Shown: piece by piece, positions 42,306 through 53,318 of the stretch
How the letters are laid out: every line of letters begins with the position of its first letter
How positions within the stretch are numbered: position 1 is the stretch's first letter
Assembly (NCBI GenBank): GCA_030323885.1
Contig: CM059187.1
Coordinates: 133,946,029-134,010,028, forward strand
Direction of reading: 5' to 3'
Length of the DNA: 64,000 nucleotides
DNA from: Branchipolynoe longqiensis
Taxonomy: Eukaryota; Annelida; Polychaeta; Phyllodocida; Polynoidae
Translations under genes and position numbers: made by a program
Notes under the pieces: model-generated
What the model was told of the DNA's origin: nothing
Databases searched by the model: none
Seen by the model: only the letters and a program-made list of their open reading frames with translations

Positions 42306-43286
42306 ATGCAAACCCAATTGGAAGTCAAATTTGTGAGATGCACACTAGGCCAACAGTATAGGAACAAGCAGCACAGCGAGCCCCTATGGTCACATGATAT
42401 TCTGTGCTTGCCATTCAGAAAAATAGGGTCTGATCTATTTCAGATTGGTAATCAAAACTATTTGTTAATCGTAGACTATTTCTCAAAATATCCAGAAGTT
42501 GTGGAGTTATAAACTACAACAAGTAAAGCAATTGTGTTAGCCATGAAACAAATATTTGGTCGACACAGTATTCCAGATATTGTAGTGTCGGACAATGGTC
42601 CACAGTTTGCAGGTGAGGAATATAAGAAATTCGCAGACGAGTAGGCCTTCAAAGTAAGTTTCTTTAGTCCGCACTTTCCGCAAAATAATGGGCAAGCGGA
42701 AAGGCATACACAAACTGTTAAAACGATGATAAAGAAAGCAATGCATGAGTCAAAGGACTATAATCTATTCTTGCTCAATTTCAGTAACACGCCATTGTCA
42801 GAATTAGACGCATCACCCACGCAACTACTAATCAGTAGAAAGTTACGATCGAAACTGCCGACCATAGCACAGCAACTGAAACCGAAAGTAACGAAAATAA
42901 CACCAGCACAAATTCGGAAAGTTCAGACAACCCAGAAAAGGGGCTATGACCGTCATGCAGGAAAGCAACATAATCAAATAAAAGTCAGAGAACAGGTGAG
43001 ATATCTCACTCATAAAGAGAAATGGGTCCCAGGGGTCATCACAAAGGCAGCTGACAACGAGACAAGAAAATATGATGTATTAAATCGAAACAGTTTTAAG
43101 GTATTCAGAAACCGAAAGCATATATTCCAGACAAGGCAGAAAGAACCAAGTGACAATCACCAAGTTAATCCGGACACAGAACAACACCAGCAAAATCAAA
43201 CAGATAGCGAGGTCAGAGCACAAAGTACATATGTAACCAGGCACGGCCGCAAAGTAAAACCTGTAATCAGGCTTGGCTATCAGTAA
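42306..43286 (+). pseudogene. pol: Integrase, two internal stops
   Basis: A single frame apart from TAA (42,510-42,512) and TAG (42,642-42,644). It contains the zinc-finger Cys region (RCTLGQQY, second Cys lost) and the catalytic triad Asp (IVDYFSKYPE), Asp (VVSDNGPQF) and Glu (NNGQAERHTQ). Long C-terminal sequence follows (RGYDRHAGKQHNQIKVREQV; KWVPGVI), as in Mag-like integrases. A basic tail ends at TAA near 43,286. Integrase would insert the cDNA into the host chromosome. There is no chromodomain. Confidence 0.9.
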
Positions 43287-43825
43287 GTAATAAACTTGTC
43301 AAGGCTATCAGTATGCCGGCTACAGGCACCAAAGAGTATCATGAGCGAGTATCATATGGAAAATGTTTGGTTCAGTAAGAGCTAGTAATTGGATGAAATC
43401 AGCATAGGGAACTAAAGCCGAGATAATGGGAAGCATACACACAGAAAGTGGTGAAAAACTATAAAACAGTGCACACAAAAGGTGTGGTATGTTAATAACA
43501 ATGCACAGGCGACAGTTATTGCTACTATATATATTACATAACTTGATAGTTCGCATGAACGGAATATCAGTCAATCAGGGGAAGTTGCTCGAGACAGCCA
43601 ATATTGCATATTATGTAGAAGTAGAAAGTTGTGGTTTCACGTTGTGCATGTATCACATATGAACAGCTGCTATATGTTGTTTGTTGGGAAAAGGGATAAG
43701 GCTGTGCAAGTTCACCAGTCGGGACATGTGTTATCGGTTAAGCGACGTAGGCTATAAGGTGTTGAAGGTGGTATGCATACAAGTGCATGACTCGCCATGT
43801 TTTTTCCATTTGTTCGAAGGGAAGA
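43287..43825 (+). other. LTR-element 3' untranslated region and polypurine tract
   Basis: About 540 non-coding bases follow integrase. The purine run GAAGGGAAGA at 43,816-43,825 lies directly before the 3' LTR and should prime plus-strand synthesis. Confidence 0.75.
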
Positions 43826-43963
43826 TGTTATGTATTACCGCTGCTCGGCGGCCAGGATCATCGGGCCGGCACGAGGGACCAGTGTAGTAGAACACAGGGC
43901 TGAAGAAACCATTATGCAACTAGACGTTGTTGTGTGTAGTCAGTTCATAATCACAACATTACA
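43826..43963 (+). repeat. 3' LTR (138 bp)
   Basis: Same ends as the 5' LTR. The AATAAA word is changed to AAGAAA (43,903-43,908), so the polyadenylation signal is lost in this LTR. Confidence 0.93.
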
Positions 43964-44208
43964 CCCACCACCCAGCCTCCCCTGCCCTCTCAGAGGACTG
44001 TGGTTGGGCTCTGAGGCTGCCTTTTTCCTTCCTGCCCCCTCCCCCTCCCACCCCCTCCCCCCACCCAATTTCTCTGACCACCACCCATCAGAAGCCAACT
44101 CCCGACCACATGGGACCGCTCTCAGTGGTGCCCATTCAGTGCTGCAGATTTGCAGCCTTCAGCGCACCAATGCGACTGAAATCTCCCCAAAAACAAACAA
44201 CAAAAAAA
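43964..44208 (+). repeat. Right arm of the duplicated block
   Basis: CCACCCAGCCTCCC through CTCCCCAAAAACAAA matches the reverse complement of about 56,681-56,915. There it is contiguous with the left arm and has no LTR element. Confidence 0.85.
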
Positions 44209-44706
44209 AGCCTGACCTGACCTGCAACTTGTATTCACCCACTCCCCCTCCACACACACACACACCCACCCACGACCCAAAACACACCACCCACCACCCA
44301 ACACCCAACACCCAACACCCACCATCCACACCATCTACCACCCACCACAGCCGCTGCCGACATCCTTCGCACTCCCCCACCCCACCCCCACCCCCCTGCT
44401 CCACCCCGTCTGCTCCACGGCGCGCATGCTCACAACGCTCACACTCTCCGGGCGTGTTTACTCCCCGGACACCTCTCTACCCTACGGCACGCAGCCCCCT
44501 TCAGTTCACACCACGAAGCCATCATCTAGCTGTACACGCCAGGTTTTCGTTCATCTCCGCAGCTTTGTTTTGTCAGAGATTCACGACCTGAATTATTGAA
44601 AGTTGCATCGAATTGAAAACACAATAGAAGTATTGTTGTGTGCTGTTTATTTTATTAGGTTTTTTGTTTTATTTGTTGGTGGGTGTGCGCTTCTATGTTC
44701 ACGGAA
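44209..44706. other. C-rich sequence and unique spacer
   Basis: CCCAACACCC and CCACCACCC words at 44,235-44,405; unique sequence after that. No gene. Confidence 0.5.
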
Positions 44707-45148
44707 GGCCAGTTCCGACTAGCGGGCACTCACGGAACTAACCAGGCAGCCTCAGTTCTGTCGAACAATGCCACTTTCGACTAGCGGGTGCTCATGGAAC
44801 TAACCAGGCAGCTTCAGCTCTGTACAACAAGGCCAGTTCCGGCCGGCGGTGGGTCACAGAACTAACCAGGCAGCCTCAGGTCTATCGAACTAGGCCAGTT
44901 CTGACTAGCCTGCGCTCACGGAACTAGCCGGACAGCCTCAGATCTGTCGAACAAGGCCATATCTGACTGGCGGGCTCTCACGGAACTAACCAGGCAACCT
45001 CAGGTCTGTTGAACAAGGCCAGTTGCGACTAGCGGGGGTAACATATCTAACCAGACAGCCGTAGGTTTGTCGAGCAAACAAAGGCCAGTTCCGACTGGCG
45101 GGAGGTCACAGAACTAATGATGGTTTTCAGATATATTCAGATGTACAC
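44707..45148 (+). repeat. 62-bp minisatellite, seven units
   Basis: Units start at 44,707, 44,769, 44,831, 44,893, 44,955, 45,017 and 45,083. Consensus start is GGCCAGTTCCGACTAGCGGG and later GGAACTAACCAGGCAGCCTC. The sixth unit is 66 bp. Divergence is spread along the unit. Confidence 0.95.
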
Positions 45149-45334
45149 CCCTTGTGAGAATAGACTATAGACCACATGGTTTAATAGAATCCATGTGTTC
45201 AGCAGAAGATGGATTGCTGATGTAGGTATTTATTTATTTAGTTAGTTTGCCCACTATGGACGTGTAGGTTCTTATAATGGCCTATATCACTGCATTATCA
45301 GTGCCTCCATCTTACCTGTTCTGTTCTCGTTCGA

Positions 45335-45666
45335 CCAGACGGGATGGCGGGATAAGTTGAGCAGCCGTCTCCCGTTGTGGTAGATCGTGGGATTCGAACC
45401 CTTGGCAAGTCAAATCAATGACTTAAAAATGTATTATTGTTGCTTCCTAGCCAGGAGCTCGGCATTATTAAGATAGGGTAAGGACTGATTGGCTCAGTGT
45501 CAGGATAATGTGACTGAGTAGGATATCAGATCATGGTGCTGGTGGCCTGGTCTCCCATTGGAGCAGCACTATAAAGTCATCATGAGTTTACACTGTCACA
45601 AGTCGGTACCCGTCCTGATATGACCTTAGATGTTGCCAAAATGTAAAACTCCAACAACCAACCACC
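45335..45666 (+). mobile_element. SINE (type 1), full length
   Basis: Head GATGGCGGGATAAGTTGAGC, B box GGGATTCGAACCC, standard body, tail CCAACAACCAACCACC. Confidence 0.9.
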
Positions 45667-46069
45667 TATTGTGGTTCAAATTGAGAATTCTATTCTGATC
45701 TACTATGAGCAATCAACTACACATAAACATGCCAATCCTCCTATTCAATCCCCTCACCTTCACCTACTAACCCTCCTAAATCTTCCAAACTGCCAACTGT
45801 CTCCAGACACATAGAAGCTTTCACACCGTGCGCCAACTAGTCCAGCCTTACGGCAACCATTGCCCTCCATTCAGAATGCCTCGTCAATCGTCTCTCGCCC
45901 CCTTTCACAAATTAAGAATTCCACGAAGGGATGTAGAGATGCTGATCACTGCTTCCTTGCCCAGACAAACAAGACCTGATTATGAAAATAATCTAAAATA
46001 ACCTAAAATAATCTGGAATGGGAGGTAAATTTGAACGAGAAATTAAGACTGACATTCATGTGTCCCAGA
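45667..46069. other. No gene or repeat recognised
   Basis: Unique-looking sequence, ending in AATAATCTAAAATAACCTAA words. Confidence 0.35.
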
Positions 46070-47115
46070 AGGGGAAGGAGGGCCGAGAAGCAGGGGTGGG
46101 GTGGATGGGGTGGGGAGGGGAGGAGAGGGGTGGGATAGGGAAGGGAAGGGATGGAAGGGGAGTGGAGGGAACTGAAGGGGATGGAAGGAGGAGGGCAGGG
46201 GACGGATGGAAGGTGTGGGGAGGGGAAGCGATGGAATGGGTTGGGAGGGGAGAGGATGGACGGGTTGGGGAGGGTAGGGGATAGAATGGTAGGGGATGGT
46301 AGAGGATAGAATGGTAGGGGTGGGGAGGGGATGGCAGGGGTAGAGGATGGTACGGGATGGAAGGGATGGGGAGGGGATGGAAGGTATTTGGAGGGGAGGA
46401 GATGGAAGGGGTGTGGAGGGGAGGGGATGGAAGGGTAGGGTTGGGTAGGGGATGGAAAGGTAGGGGAGGGTAAGGGATGGAAGGGGTGGGGATGGGAGGG
46501 GATGAAAGGTGTTGGTAGGAAAGGGGATGGAAGGGGTGAGGAGGGGAGAGGATGGTAATGTAGGGGAGGGGATGGAAGGGGTGGGGAGCGGATGGAAGGT
46601 GTGGGGAGGGGAAAGGATGGTAGGGATGGAGAGGGGAGGGGAGGGGATGGTAGGGTAGGGGAGGGGAGAGGATGGACGGATAGAGGAGGGTCAGGGATGA
46701 AAAGGGAGGGGATGGAAGGGGAGGGGAATGGAAAGGGAGGGGAGGGGAATGGAAAGGGAGGAGAGGGGATGGAAGGGTGGGGAGGGGATAGGATGAAAGG
46801 TGTAGGGAGGGTGGGGATGGAAGGTGTAAGGAGGGGAGGCGATGCATGGGTAAGGGAGGGAAGAGGATGGAAGGGGTGGGGAGGGGAGGGGATGGAAAGG
46901 GAGGAGAGAGGATGGAAGGTGTACGGGAGGGGAGAGGATAGAAGGGTAGGCGTGGGAGGGAATGGAAGGGGTGGGAAGGGGATGAAAGGTGTAAGGAGGG
47001 TATGGGATGGAAGGTGTAAGGAGGGGAGTAGATAGATGGGTAGGGGAGGGAAGGGGATGGAAGGGTGGGGAGGGGAGATGATGGTTGGGATGGGGAGGGG
47101 TGCAGGGATGGGGGT
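46070..47115 (+). repeat. G-rich array (GGGGAGGGGATGGAAGG)
   Basis: About 1 kb of degenerate units 17-30 bases long built from GGGGAGGGGATGG and AAGGGGTG. Frames of up to 384 codons on the minus strand are Pro/Ser artefacts. Confidence 0.93.
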
Positions 47116-47455
47116 AGGACTCTACTCTGGTGGGATTGCACCGAACGAATTACGACGCCAAGAGACTTGTCATTTAAAAAAACCACCAGGGAATTACCAA
47201 AATCCTGCAAAGATGTTTTTCTTGGTCAACAAGTGAAATGAAAAGATGCGGGAGAATTACCACATTCCAAAAGAGGGAAAGGAACAAAAAAGGAAATGGT
47301 TTGTTGGAATGGTTCCAAGAGTTGTGTGGCTTACGTGACTGCTTCTTGTCGTGCTGATGTTGCTGGTTTTTGGTGATTGATTTCGCTGGTTGGGTGCACA
47401 GGGGTTGAGAAGTAGGGGCTGGTACTGTTGCTATTCATTTTAGGGTATCGATGGA
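47116..47455. other. No gene recognised
   Basis: Unique spacer. Confidence 0.35.
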
Positions 47456-47690
47456 TGGGATGGCCTAGCCGGTGCGTTCTTCACTTCCTGTGATGGGAGG
47501 TTTTGGGTTTCCTTCCTGATCGAATTTAACGGACCAGCTGAAAACTTGAAGTTGTCTCTACATCGTCTGGTACTGGGTTTTATTAGGATGGGGGCAAGGA
47601 CTGGTCGATTCAGCATTAGGATATTGTCTCGTTGGAATGGAATGGTGGAATGGGATGGTGGTTGGTACATTAGCACTAGCAGATATCGGA
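47456..47690 (+). mobile_element. Strongly decayed SINE
   Basis: GGGATGGCCTAGCCGGTGCG resembles the head. TTATTAGGATGGGGGCAAGG, ACTGGTCGATTCAGCATTAG and GATATTGT follow the SINE body order. Confidence 0.6.
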
Positions 47691-47719
47691 TATCCTTTGG
47701 ATGTGTGTTGGCAACCGGG

Positions 47720-48560
47720 TTAGAGGTGGAGGGAGATGTGGGAATGGAGATGGGGGTGTAGATGGGGTTGGAGGTGGGAGTAGAGGTAGGAGTGGAGGTG
47801 GGTTGGAGGTAGGGGTGGAAGTAGGGGTGGAGGTGGAGGTGGAGGTGGGGTGGAGGTAGGGGTGATGGTGGAGATGGAGGTAGCGGTGGAGGAGGTGGTG
47901 CCCGTGGGAGTGGAGGTGGGTGTGGAGTGTGGGTGGGGGTGGGGGTGGAGGTAGGGGTGGAGGTGGAAGTGGGGGAGGAGGTGGGGTACAGGTGGGGGTG
48001 GAGGTGGGGGTAGAGGTGGGGGTGAGGGTGGAGATGGGGTGGAGGTGGGGGTGGGGGTGGAGGTGGGAGTGGAGGTGGGAGTGGAGGTAGCGGTGGAGGT
48101 GTGGGTGGAGGTAGGGTTGTGGTAGGGGCGTAGATGGGGGTTGAGGTGTTGTGGGGGTGGAGGTGGAGGTGGAGGTGTTGTGGGGGTGGAGGTGGGGTGG
48201 AAGTTGGGGTGAAGGTAGGGGTGGAGGTAGGGATGGATGTAAGGGAGGAGGTGGAGCTGGAGATGGAAATAGGATTGGAAGTGGAAAGAGGGGTGGAGGT
48301 ATGGGTGGAGGTAAGGGTGGGGTTGGAGGTAGGGGTTGAGGAGGGGTGGAGGTGTGGTATAGGTGGGCGTGGAAGTAGGGGTGGAGGTTTGACTGGAGGT
48401 AGCGGTGGAGGTAGGGTTGTGGTAATGCTGTAGATGGGGTGGTGGTAGGGGTGGAGGTGGGGGTGGGGGTAGGGGTGGAGGTGGAGTAGGAGATGGAGAT
48501 AGGGTTGGAAGTGGAAGTACGGCTGAAGGTACGGCTGGAGGTACGGGTGGAGGTAGAGCT
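47720..48560 (+). repeat. GGTGGAGGTAGGGGT array
   Basis: Hexamer-based (GGAGGT, GGGGGT, GGTAGG) with higher-order duplications. Frames of 292-403 codons on the minus strand (Pro/Thr/Ser/His) are artefacts. Confidence 0.93.
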
Positions 48561-48786
48561 TCAACCAGGGGAATTTCCATTTCCTTAAGTGAGAACAAAA
48601 TGACTCCAAATTACCACATAAGTCAGTTGGGTCTAAAGAACACACCGCCAAACTGGCCGCCTGGATCTTTCACGGTGTCAAATGTGTGTGTCTAATTAAT
48701 GTAAGGCAGTCCATTCGGCTGCATCTGTATGAGATAAACAATAGAAAGGAGTGGAACTATATCTTGAAATGCCATAAAGCTTATAG

Positions 48787-49326
48787 CCCTGTAGCACTAC
48801 GACGTATCTCGCCGGCGTGCCACCAATGCGCAAAATCACTTTTAATCGTCGAGACACGTCAACCTTTTCGGCGCGGTGGGAAAAAGTTTGACGTCAGCGC
48901 AACATGTTGGTAGCATGCGGCTGACATTGTGGTAACGTATATCGACGCGTGAGAAGAAAAGAAGAGAAAGTTTGGCACGCCATCCTGATATGACATTAGA
49001 TGTTGCTAGGACATAAAACAACAACGCAACAGTTTGACGCAACATTTGGGAACGACCTTCACGTGCGCATGCCGTGTGCCTACTGTTCACATTACGTTAT
49101 ACCAGCACGTTTAACGTATCTCGACGTGTCCCTAATGTCGCCATAATGTTAGCACCCGCGCATTGTCGCCGACCAAGTGACGCGCGCTGCCGACCGTCGC
49201 CGTAGATCAATGTATACAAACGCACACCTAACGCGAGCATAACGCTTCCAGACGTCTCCCGACGTTTCACCAAAAAGTGACACACGTCGATGCTCGTTGG
49301 CGAGAAACGTCGTAATGTAACAGCAC
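48787..49326. mobile_element. ACGT-rich MITE, relative of 1,675-2,372
   Basis: The left end CCCTGTAGCACTACGACGTA and the inverse right end (TACGACGTTTCTCGCC on the complement) match at about 22 of 26 positions. The interior is rich in ACGT and GACGT words. A SINE tail (48,984-49,031) lies inside. Confidence 0.65.
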
Positions 49327-49399
49327 CATTACTGTTCATACACGTGACACGCCATGGCACTGACAGTGATTCATAACCACCACGTAGCAGCTGCATTAA

Positions 49400-49654
49400 A
49401 GCTGCATAGTCCGATCAAAATATCAAATATCCAAAAACAAAAAAATTATCTAGATTTGATTCTTTATATTTAGCTTATTATAACATGTGTCACCACATTG
49501 AAGGGGAATACCGATGTAATTTACGAGAGCCTGTTACTGCAGAAACCTACTGTGTCCGCCAAGTGTAAAGTAAGGTATGTTATACTATAGCGATCAATCT
49601 AATGTATTTATCTCAGAAAATGACAGAAACTCTAAGCCATTGGACTATGCAACT
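49400..49654. mobile_element. TTAA-type MITE, complete (255 bp)
   Basis: AGCTGCATAGTCCGATC to CCATTGGACTATGCAACT, with TTAA at 49,396-49,399 and 49,655-49,658. Confidence 0.9.
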
Positions 49655-49715
49655 TTAATGTTGTGGTCAATTCACTACTGGCAAAATGCAGCACAAGTCA
49701 ATTGAGCGCTCTTAT

Positions 49716-49725
49716 GGGGGTGGGG

Positions 49726-49757
<32 letters not shown>
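49716..49757 (+). repeat. Poly-G run
   Basis: An uninterrupted G stretch of about 29 bases is preceded by a G-rich lead. Length in the assembly may be unreliable. Confidence 0.9.
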
Positions 49758-49759
<2 letters not shown>

Positions 49760-49797
49760 AGCTGCTCACCAAGTCACGCCATCCATTGTGTACATGG

Positions 49798-50080
49798 GAG
49801 GAGAATAAAATAATAAATAAATAAATAAAACATTTATATAGCAACCGATCAAGCAAGCCGTTCTCAGGCAGTTTACATAACAAACAAATATACAGGAATA
49901 TAAATTTCACCTAGTTAAAAGCCGATTTAAACAAATGTGTCTTAAGACCTTTTTTAAAAGCACCAACAGATTTACAATCTGTGATATATCCTGGCAGAGC
50001 ATTCCACAGTCTCGGGGCAGCAATACTAAAAGCACGATCCCCAAAGCCTTTAAGAAACCCCATTGAGCGGTCAAGCAATG
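49798..50080 (-). pseudogene. 3' end of a non-LTR retrotransposon (CR1/Jockey-like)
   Basis: Read on the minus strand, an open frame of about 55 codons ends at TAG (49,911-49,913) and contains GDRAFSIAAPRLWNALP followed by KKGLKTHLF. This C-terminal signature is common in CR1- and Jockey-type LINE ORF2 proteins. After the stop come a short 3' region and a TTTATTTATTTATT tail (49,805-49,830), as expected for a LINE end. Endonuclease and RT domains are absent. It could also be the LINE-derived tail of a SINE. Confidence 0.75.
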
Positions 50081-50204
50081 GACGAGATGGGACTAACCAT
50101 TATTGTAGTCGCTTCCTGTACAGGTGGTAATGGGTTCGATCCCTAATAGTGGATTTCAACCATCAACCATCGACCCTCCCTCTAATGGCAGCTGTAAGAA
50201 CTAA

Positions 50205-50490
50205 CATAAGGACACTTGTCGACATATGTCTCACCTAGAACTTGGGATTGGCAGGATAAACCGGTTGGTCCATCTGTCAGGATAATTCGACTGAGTGGGA
50301 TATCACGTGATGGTGCCAGTGGTGGTGCAGAGCCAAAGCTGTCAGAACTGCTCACTGTTAAAGTCACAGTTTGTTCGTATGTTAGGGGTTTTACGTCCTG
50401 GCAACATCTAAGCTCATAGCAGGATGGGTACCAACTTGTGACAGTGTGCACTCATGGTGACTTTATAGTGCTGCCCCACTGGGAGACGAG
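50205..50490. mobile_element. Two SINE fragments in opposite orientation
   Basis: 50,205-50,380 is a decayed plus-strand body (CTGAGTGGGATATCACGTGA). 50,385-50,490 is a minus-strand 3' part (GGGGTTTTACGTCCTGGCAA; TAGTGCTGCCCCACTGGGAG). Confidence 0.7.
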
Positions 50491-50516
50491 GACATTTTAA
50501 GGGAACACCCTTATGG

Positions 50517-50826
50517 AATGCGGTGGCCGAATTGGTAAGAGCACATGCTTTCCATGCAGAAGGTCTGGACTTCGAAACCCAGCCGAGTCAAACCAATGAC
50601 TTACAAAATTGATACTGGTTGCTACCTAGCCAGGCACTCGGCATTACTAGGATAGGGCAAGGACTGGTTACCTCAGTATCAGGATATTGTGACTGAGTGG
50701 GATATTGGATCATGTCAGCCTGTTCTCACAGTGGGGCAGCACTGTGAAGTTTCCATGCATGTGCATTGCCACAAGTCATTACCTGTCCTGTGTGACCTTA
50801 GATGTTGCCAGGATGTTTTTTAAAAA
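50517..50826 (+). mobile_element. SINE (type 2 head), tail decayed
   Basis: Head CGGTGGCCGAATTGGTAAGA, standard body to TTAGATGTTGCCAGGATG, then an A-rich end. Confidence 0.85.
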
Positions 50827-50899
50827 GCAAAAAATAAATAAAAACTGGTTTGCCTTACATGGGGAAGCTGCCATAGACTAGTATAAGGATGTGCATACA

Positions 50900-51233
50900 T
50901 TGGTTGGTTGTTGGAGTTTTACGTCCTGGCAACACCGAAGGTCAGATCAGAACAGTAACGACTTGTGACAGTGTGCACTCATGGGCCAACTTTATAGTGC
51001 TGCCCCAATGGAAGACCAGGCCACCAGCACCATGACCTGATATCCCACTCAATCACATTAGCCTGACACTGAGCCAACCAGTCCTTGCCCTATCCTAATA
51101 AGGCCAAGCGCCTGGCTAGGAAGTGACAAGTAGCAATTTTTAAGTCATTGCTTTGACTCACCCAAGGGTTTGAATCCCACGATCTACCAACACGGGAGAC
51201 GGGCGTTCAACTCATTCGGCCATCCCGTCTGGT
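50900..51233 (-). mobile_element. SINE (type 1), full length
   Basis: In reverse: inverted head CATTCGGCCATCCCGTCTGG at the right, B box region GGATTCAAACCC, standard body, CCAACAACCAACCAA tail at the left. Confidence 0.9.
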
Positions 51234-51361
51234 GGGATATGCACACATGGAAGACCGGAAGCTATTTGTCTGTGCTGCAAAACAATCACAGAAAGCAAGC
51301 CACCCGTGAAGAAGACCCCTTAGGGAACTGGACCCTCCATCCCGAGAGGCCCTGAGGAACT

Positions 51362-51740
51362 GATTAAAAGGAACGCCCAATGGACCTAACCCATATAAAG
51401 ATTGGCTTGGTTTGGGTTTATTGGGGTTTCGTGCCCTAGCAACATATTCGGGCATATCAGAATGAAGCTCGACTTGAGGCAGTGTGTATTAAAAGGAACA
51501 CCAGATGGACCTGACCCATATAAAGATTGGCTTGGTTTGGGTTCATTTGGGGTTTCATGTCCTAGCAACATATATGGTCATATCAGAACGAAGCTCGACT
51601 TGGGACAGTGTGCATTAAAAAGAACCCTATGGGCCTGACCCATAAAAAGATAGGCTTTTCTTGGGGTTTCTTGTCCTAGCAACATCTAAGGTCATATAAG
51701 GTTATATCAGAATGAAGCTCGACTTGGGACAGTGTGCACT
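51362..51740 (-). repeat. Triplicated about 126-bp SINE-tail unit
   Basis: Units start near 51,362, 51,488 and 51,614 (ATTAAAAGGAACACCAGATG). Each carries TTGGGGTTTCATGTCCTAGC, a variant of the SINE 3' tail. The third continues into a longer SINE body. Confidence 0.85.
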
Positions 51741-52380
51741 GATCCCGACTTAATAATACTACTCAATGGGATATTATGCCGCCAGAACCGTGGATCACTG
51801 ACCCACTTAGTCACATTATCCTGAGATTAAAGTTGCATGGTCCGATGAAACATATTTTCAAAACCAAAACATTTGTCTATATTTCATTATATATATCCAC
51901 CTTAAATACTGGTGCATTAGCTAAGGTTTTGGGACAGCATGGACAGAATAATCAGTGAATTTATGACCCGATCCCTTTGGACACCTACCTACTTTGAGAC
52001 AGCCATTAAAGAGGGTCGCTTTAACCAATTAGGTCAATCTTGTGGCCTCATTAGCCTTGCTTTCATTTCAACCAGGCTATATTTGAATTAGGTCATTCCA
52101 CATCACGTGGTCTTCATGAGATGTCAATAGCGAGAGGAGTTTTGGAAAGCTTGTCAAAATTATTTTGGTTTCTTTCAACTCAAATTGCTCCGAAATTAGC
52201 AAGTTTTCATCAAAATTACTCCGGACTAATGATTAGTAGGTTATAATGATCAATTTGATATATTTATATAAAAAATAAGGTAAAGATTCCAACGCCATCG
52301 GACTATGCAACTTTAAGCCGACCAGTACTTGCCCTACATTAGCAATGTTATGTATGCTCCAGGAAAGTTATTGATAAGGA
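51741..52380 (-). mobile_element. SINE body split by a TTAA MITE
   Basis: The reverse SINE body reaches CACATTATCCTGAGA at 51,826 and resumes with GCCGACCAGTACTTGCCCTA at 52,317. A complete MITE lies between. Confidence 0.8.
51831..52312. mobile_element. TTAA-type MITE, complete (482 bp)
   Basis: AGTTGCATGGTCCGATGAAA to GCCATCGGACTATGCAACT, with TTAA at 51,827-51,830 and 52,313-52,316. It is the longest copy seen. Confidence 0.9.
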
Positions 52381-52910
52381 ATCATTGTTGTAAGCCTCTG
52401 TTTGATCTCACGATATAATGTGACCTACTGAACGACCCATTGACTTCGCCCTCTCTCATGCCTGCTCTCTCCCTACCTGTTCGCCCCCCTGCCCCTAGAC
52501 CCCTCCCCCCCCCCCCTTCCACATTTTGACAAACAACTATTATAACTCAATGACATAATAACATTCAAGATGCACTACCACCACTGAATAACTAACTACA
52601 TCTTCAACCAGCATTGCACGCAATATAAACCACTATACATGCACAATATGGCACTATTAAAAGACTAACCATTAATAAAACCAAATCTAACTGACATACA
52701 AACATAGCATATGATTTAACCACTATTGTACACTACTGCACACTCTATCTTGATGCATATACATTGCACTATGTTGAGTACTTATGCTGTACACTATACA
52801 GCATAGTTGCTCCCTCACTTTCTTTTTATGTTCAGAATGGGTTGTGCTGCACACAATGCAACACATTCCACTTCCACTATGTACAAATCAAATGTGATCG
52901 CTCCAACAGT
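52381..52910. other. No gene; C run
   Basis: A CCCCTCCCCCC run at about 52,499-52,517, then AT-rich unique sequence. Confidence 0.4.
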
Positions 52911-52956
52911 TGGAAGACCAGTGCCTCGGCACTGACAAAATATGTATTCAGATGAA
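52911..52956 (+). repeat. Two-hairpin dispersed repeat, copy C
   Basis: GGAAGACCAGTGCCTCGGCA then CTGACAAAATA, followed by a second palindrome TGTATTCAGATGAATACA (52,942-52,959). Confidence 0.75.
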
Positions 52957-53318
52957 TACAAATATTTACACACAAAAATAAAAAGACCTCCCGCATAGGA
53001 AATAGGCACCTTACCAACTTGGCAATCCCGTCCGATCCTCATTTCCATTTATAGAAGAAATTAGATGGAAATAACTTCCTCTTTTGTGGGGGGGGGGGGG
53101 AAATAACTTCTTTTATTGTGTGAAAAAGTGTTTATTTGCCATTCAATATAAGTTACATTGACTTTTTTGTTTAATTGCGAGGCAACGTTGGTTCATTCTG
53201 TTTGTTAAACCCAAGTACTGAATATTTTATTCACAAATTCTACAAAGATCTGGAAAATAATTATCAGATCACGTGCAGTAGATATTTGTGTAACTGTGTC
53301 ATCCACAGCATCTACTGG
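52957..53318. other. No gene; G run
   Basis: A G13-14 run at about 53,087; otherwise unremarkable. Confidence 0.35.

Larger units (their letters stand above)
39451..43963 (+). mobile_element. Ty3/Gypsy LTR retrotransposon (Mag-like), defective
   Basis: 4.5 kb with two 138-bp LTRs, a primer-binding site, gag, protease, reverse transcriptase, RNase H, integrase and a polypurine tract in the usual Ty3/Gypsy order. The short LTRs and the two-part Gag zinc knuckle fit Mag-type elements. It is inactive: several stops and frameshifts, an RT deletion and a changed catalytic Asp. LTRs differ at about 14 of 138 positions by eye. The flanks do not show a clean 4-6 bp target duplication. Confidence 0.93.

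Noticed and set aside
43797..44591. 264-codon plus-strand frame across the 3' LTR and C-rich flank
   Set aside because: It spans LTR, duplicated SINE flank and simple sequence; no element or host protein has this order.
46056..48651. 384- and 403-codon minus-strand frames
   Set aside because: Pro/Ser/Thr/His products of G-rich simple arrays.
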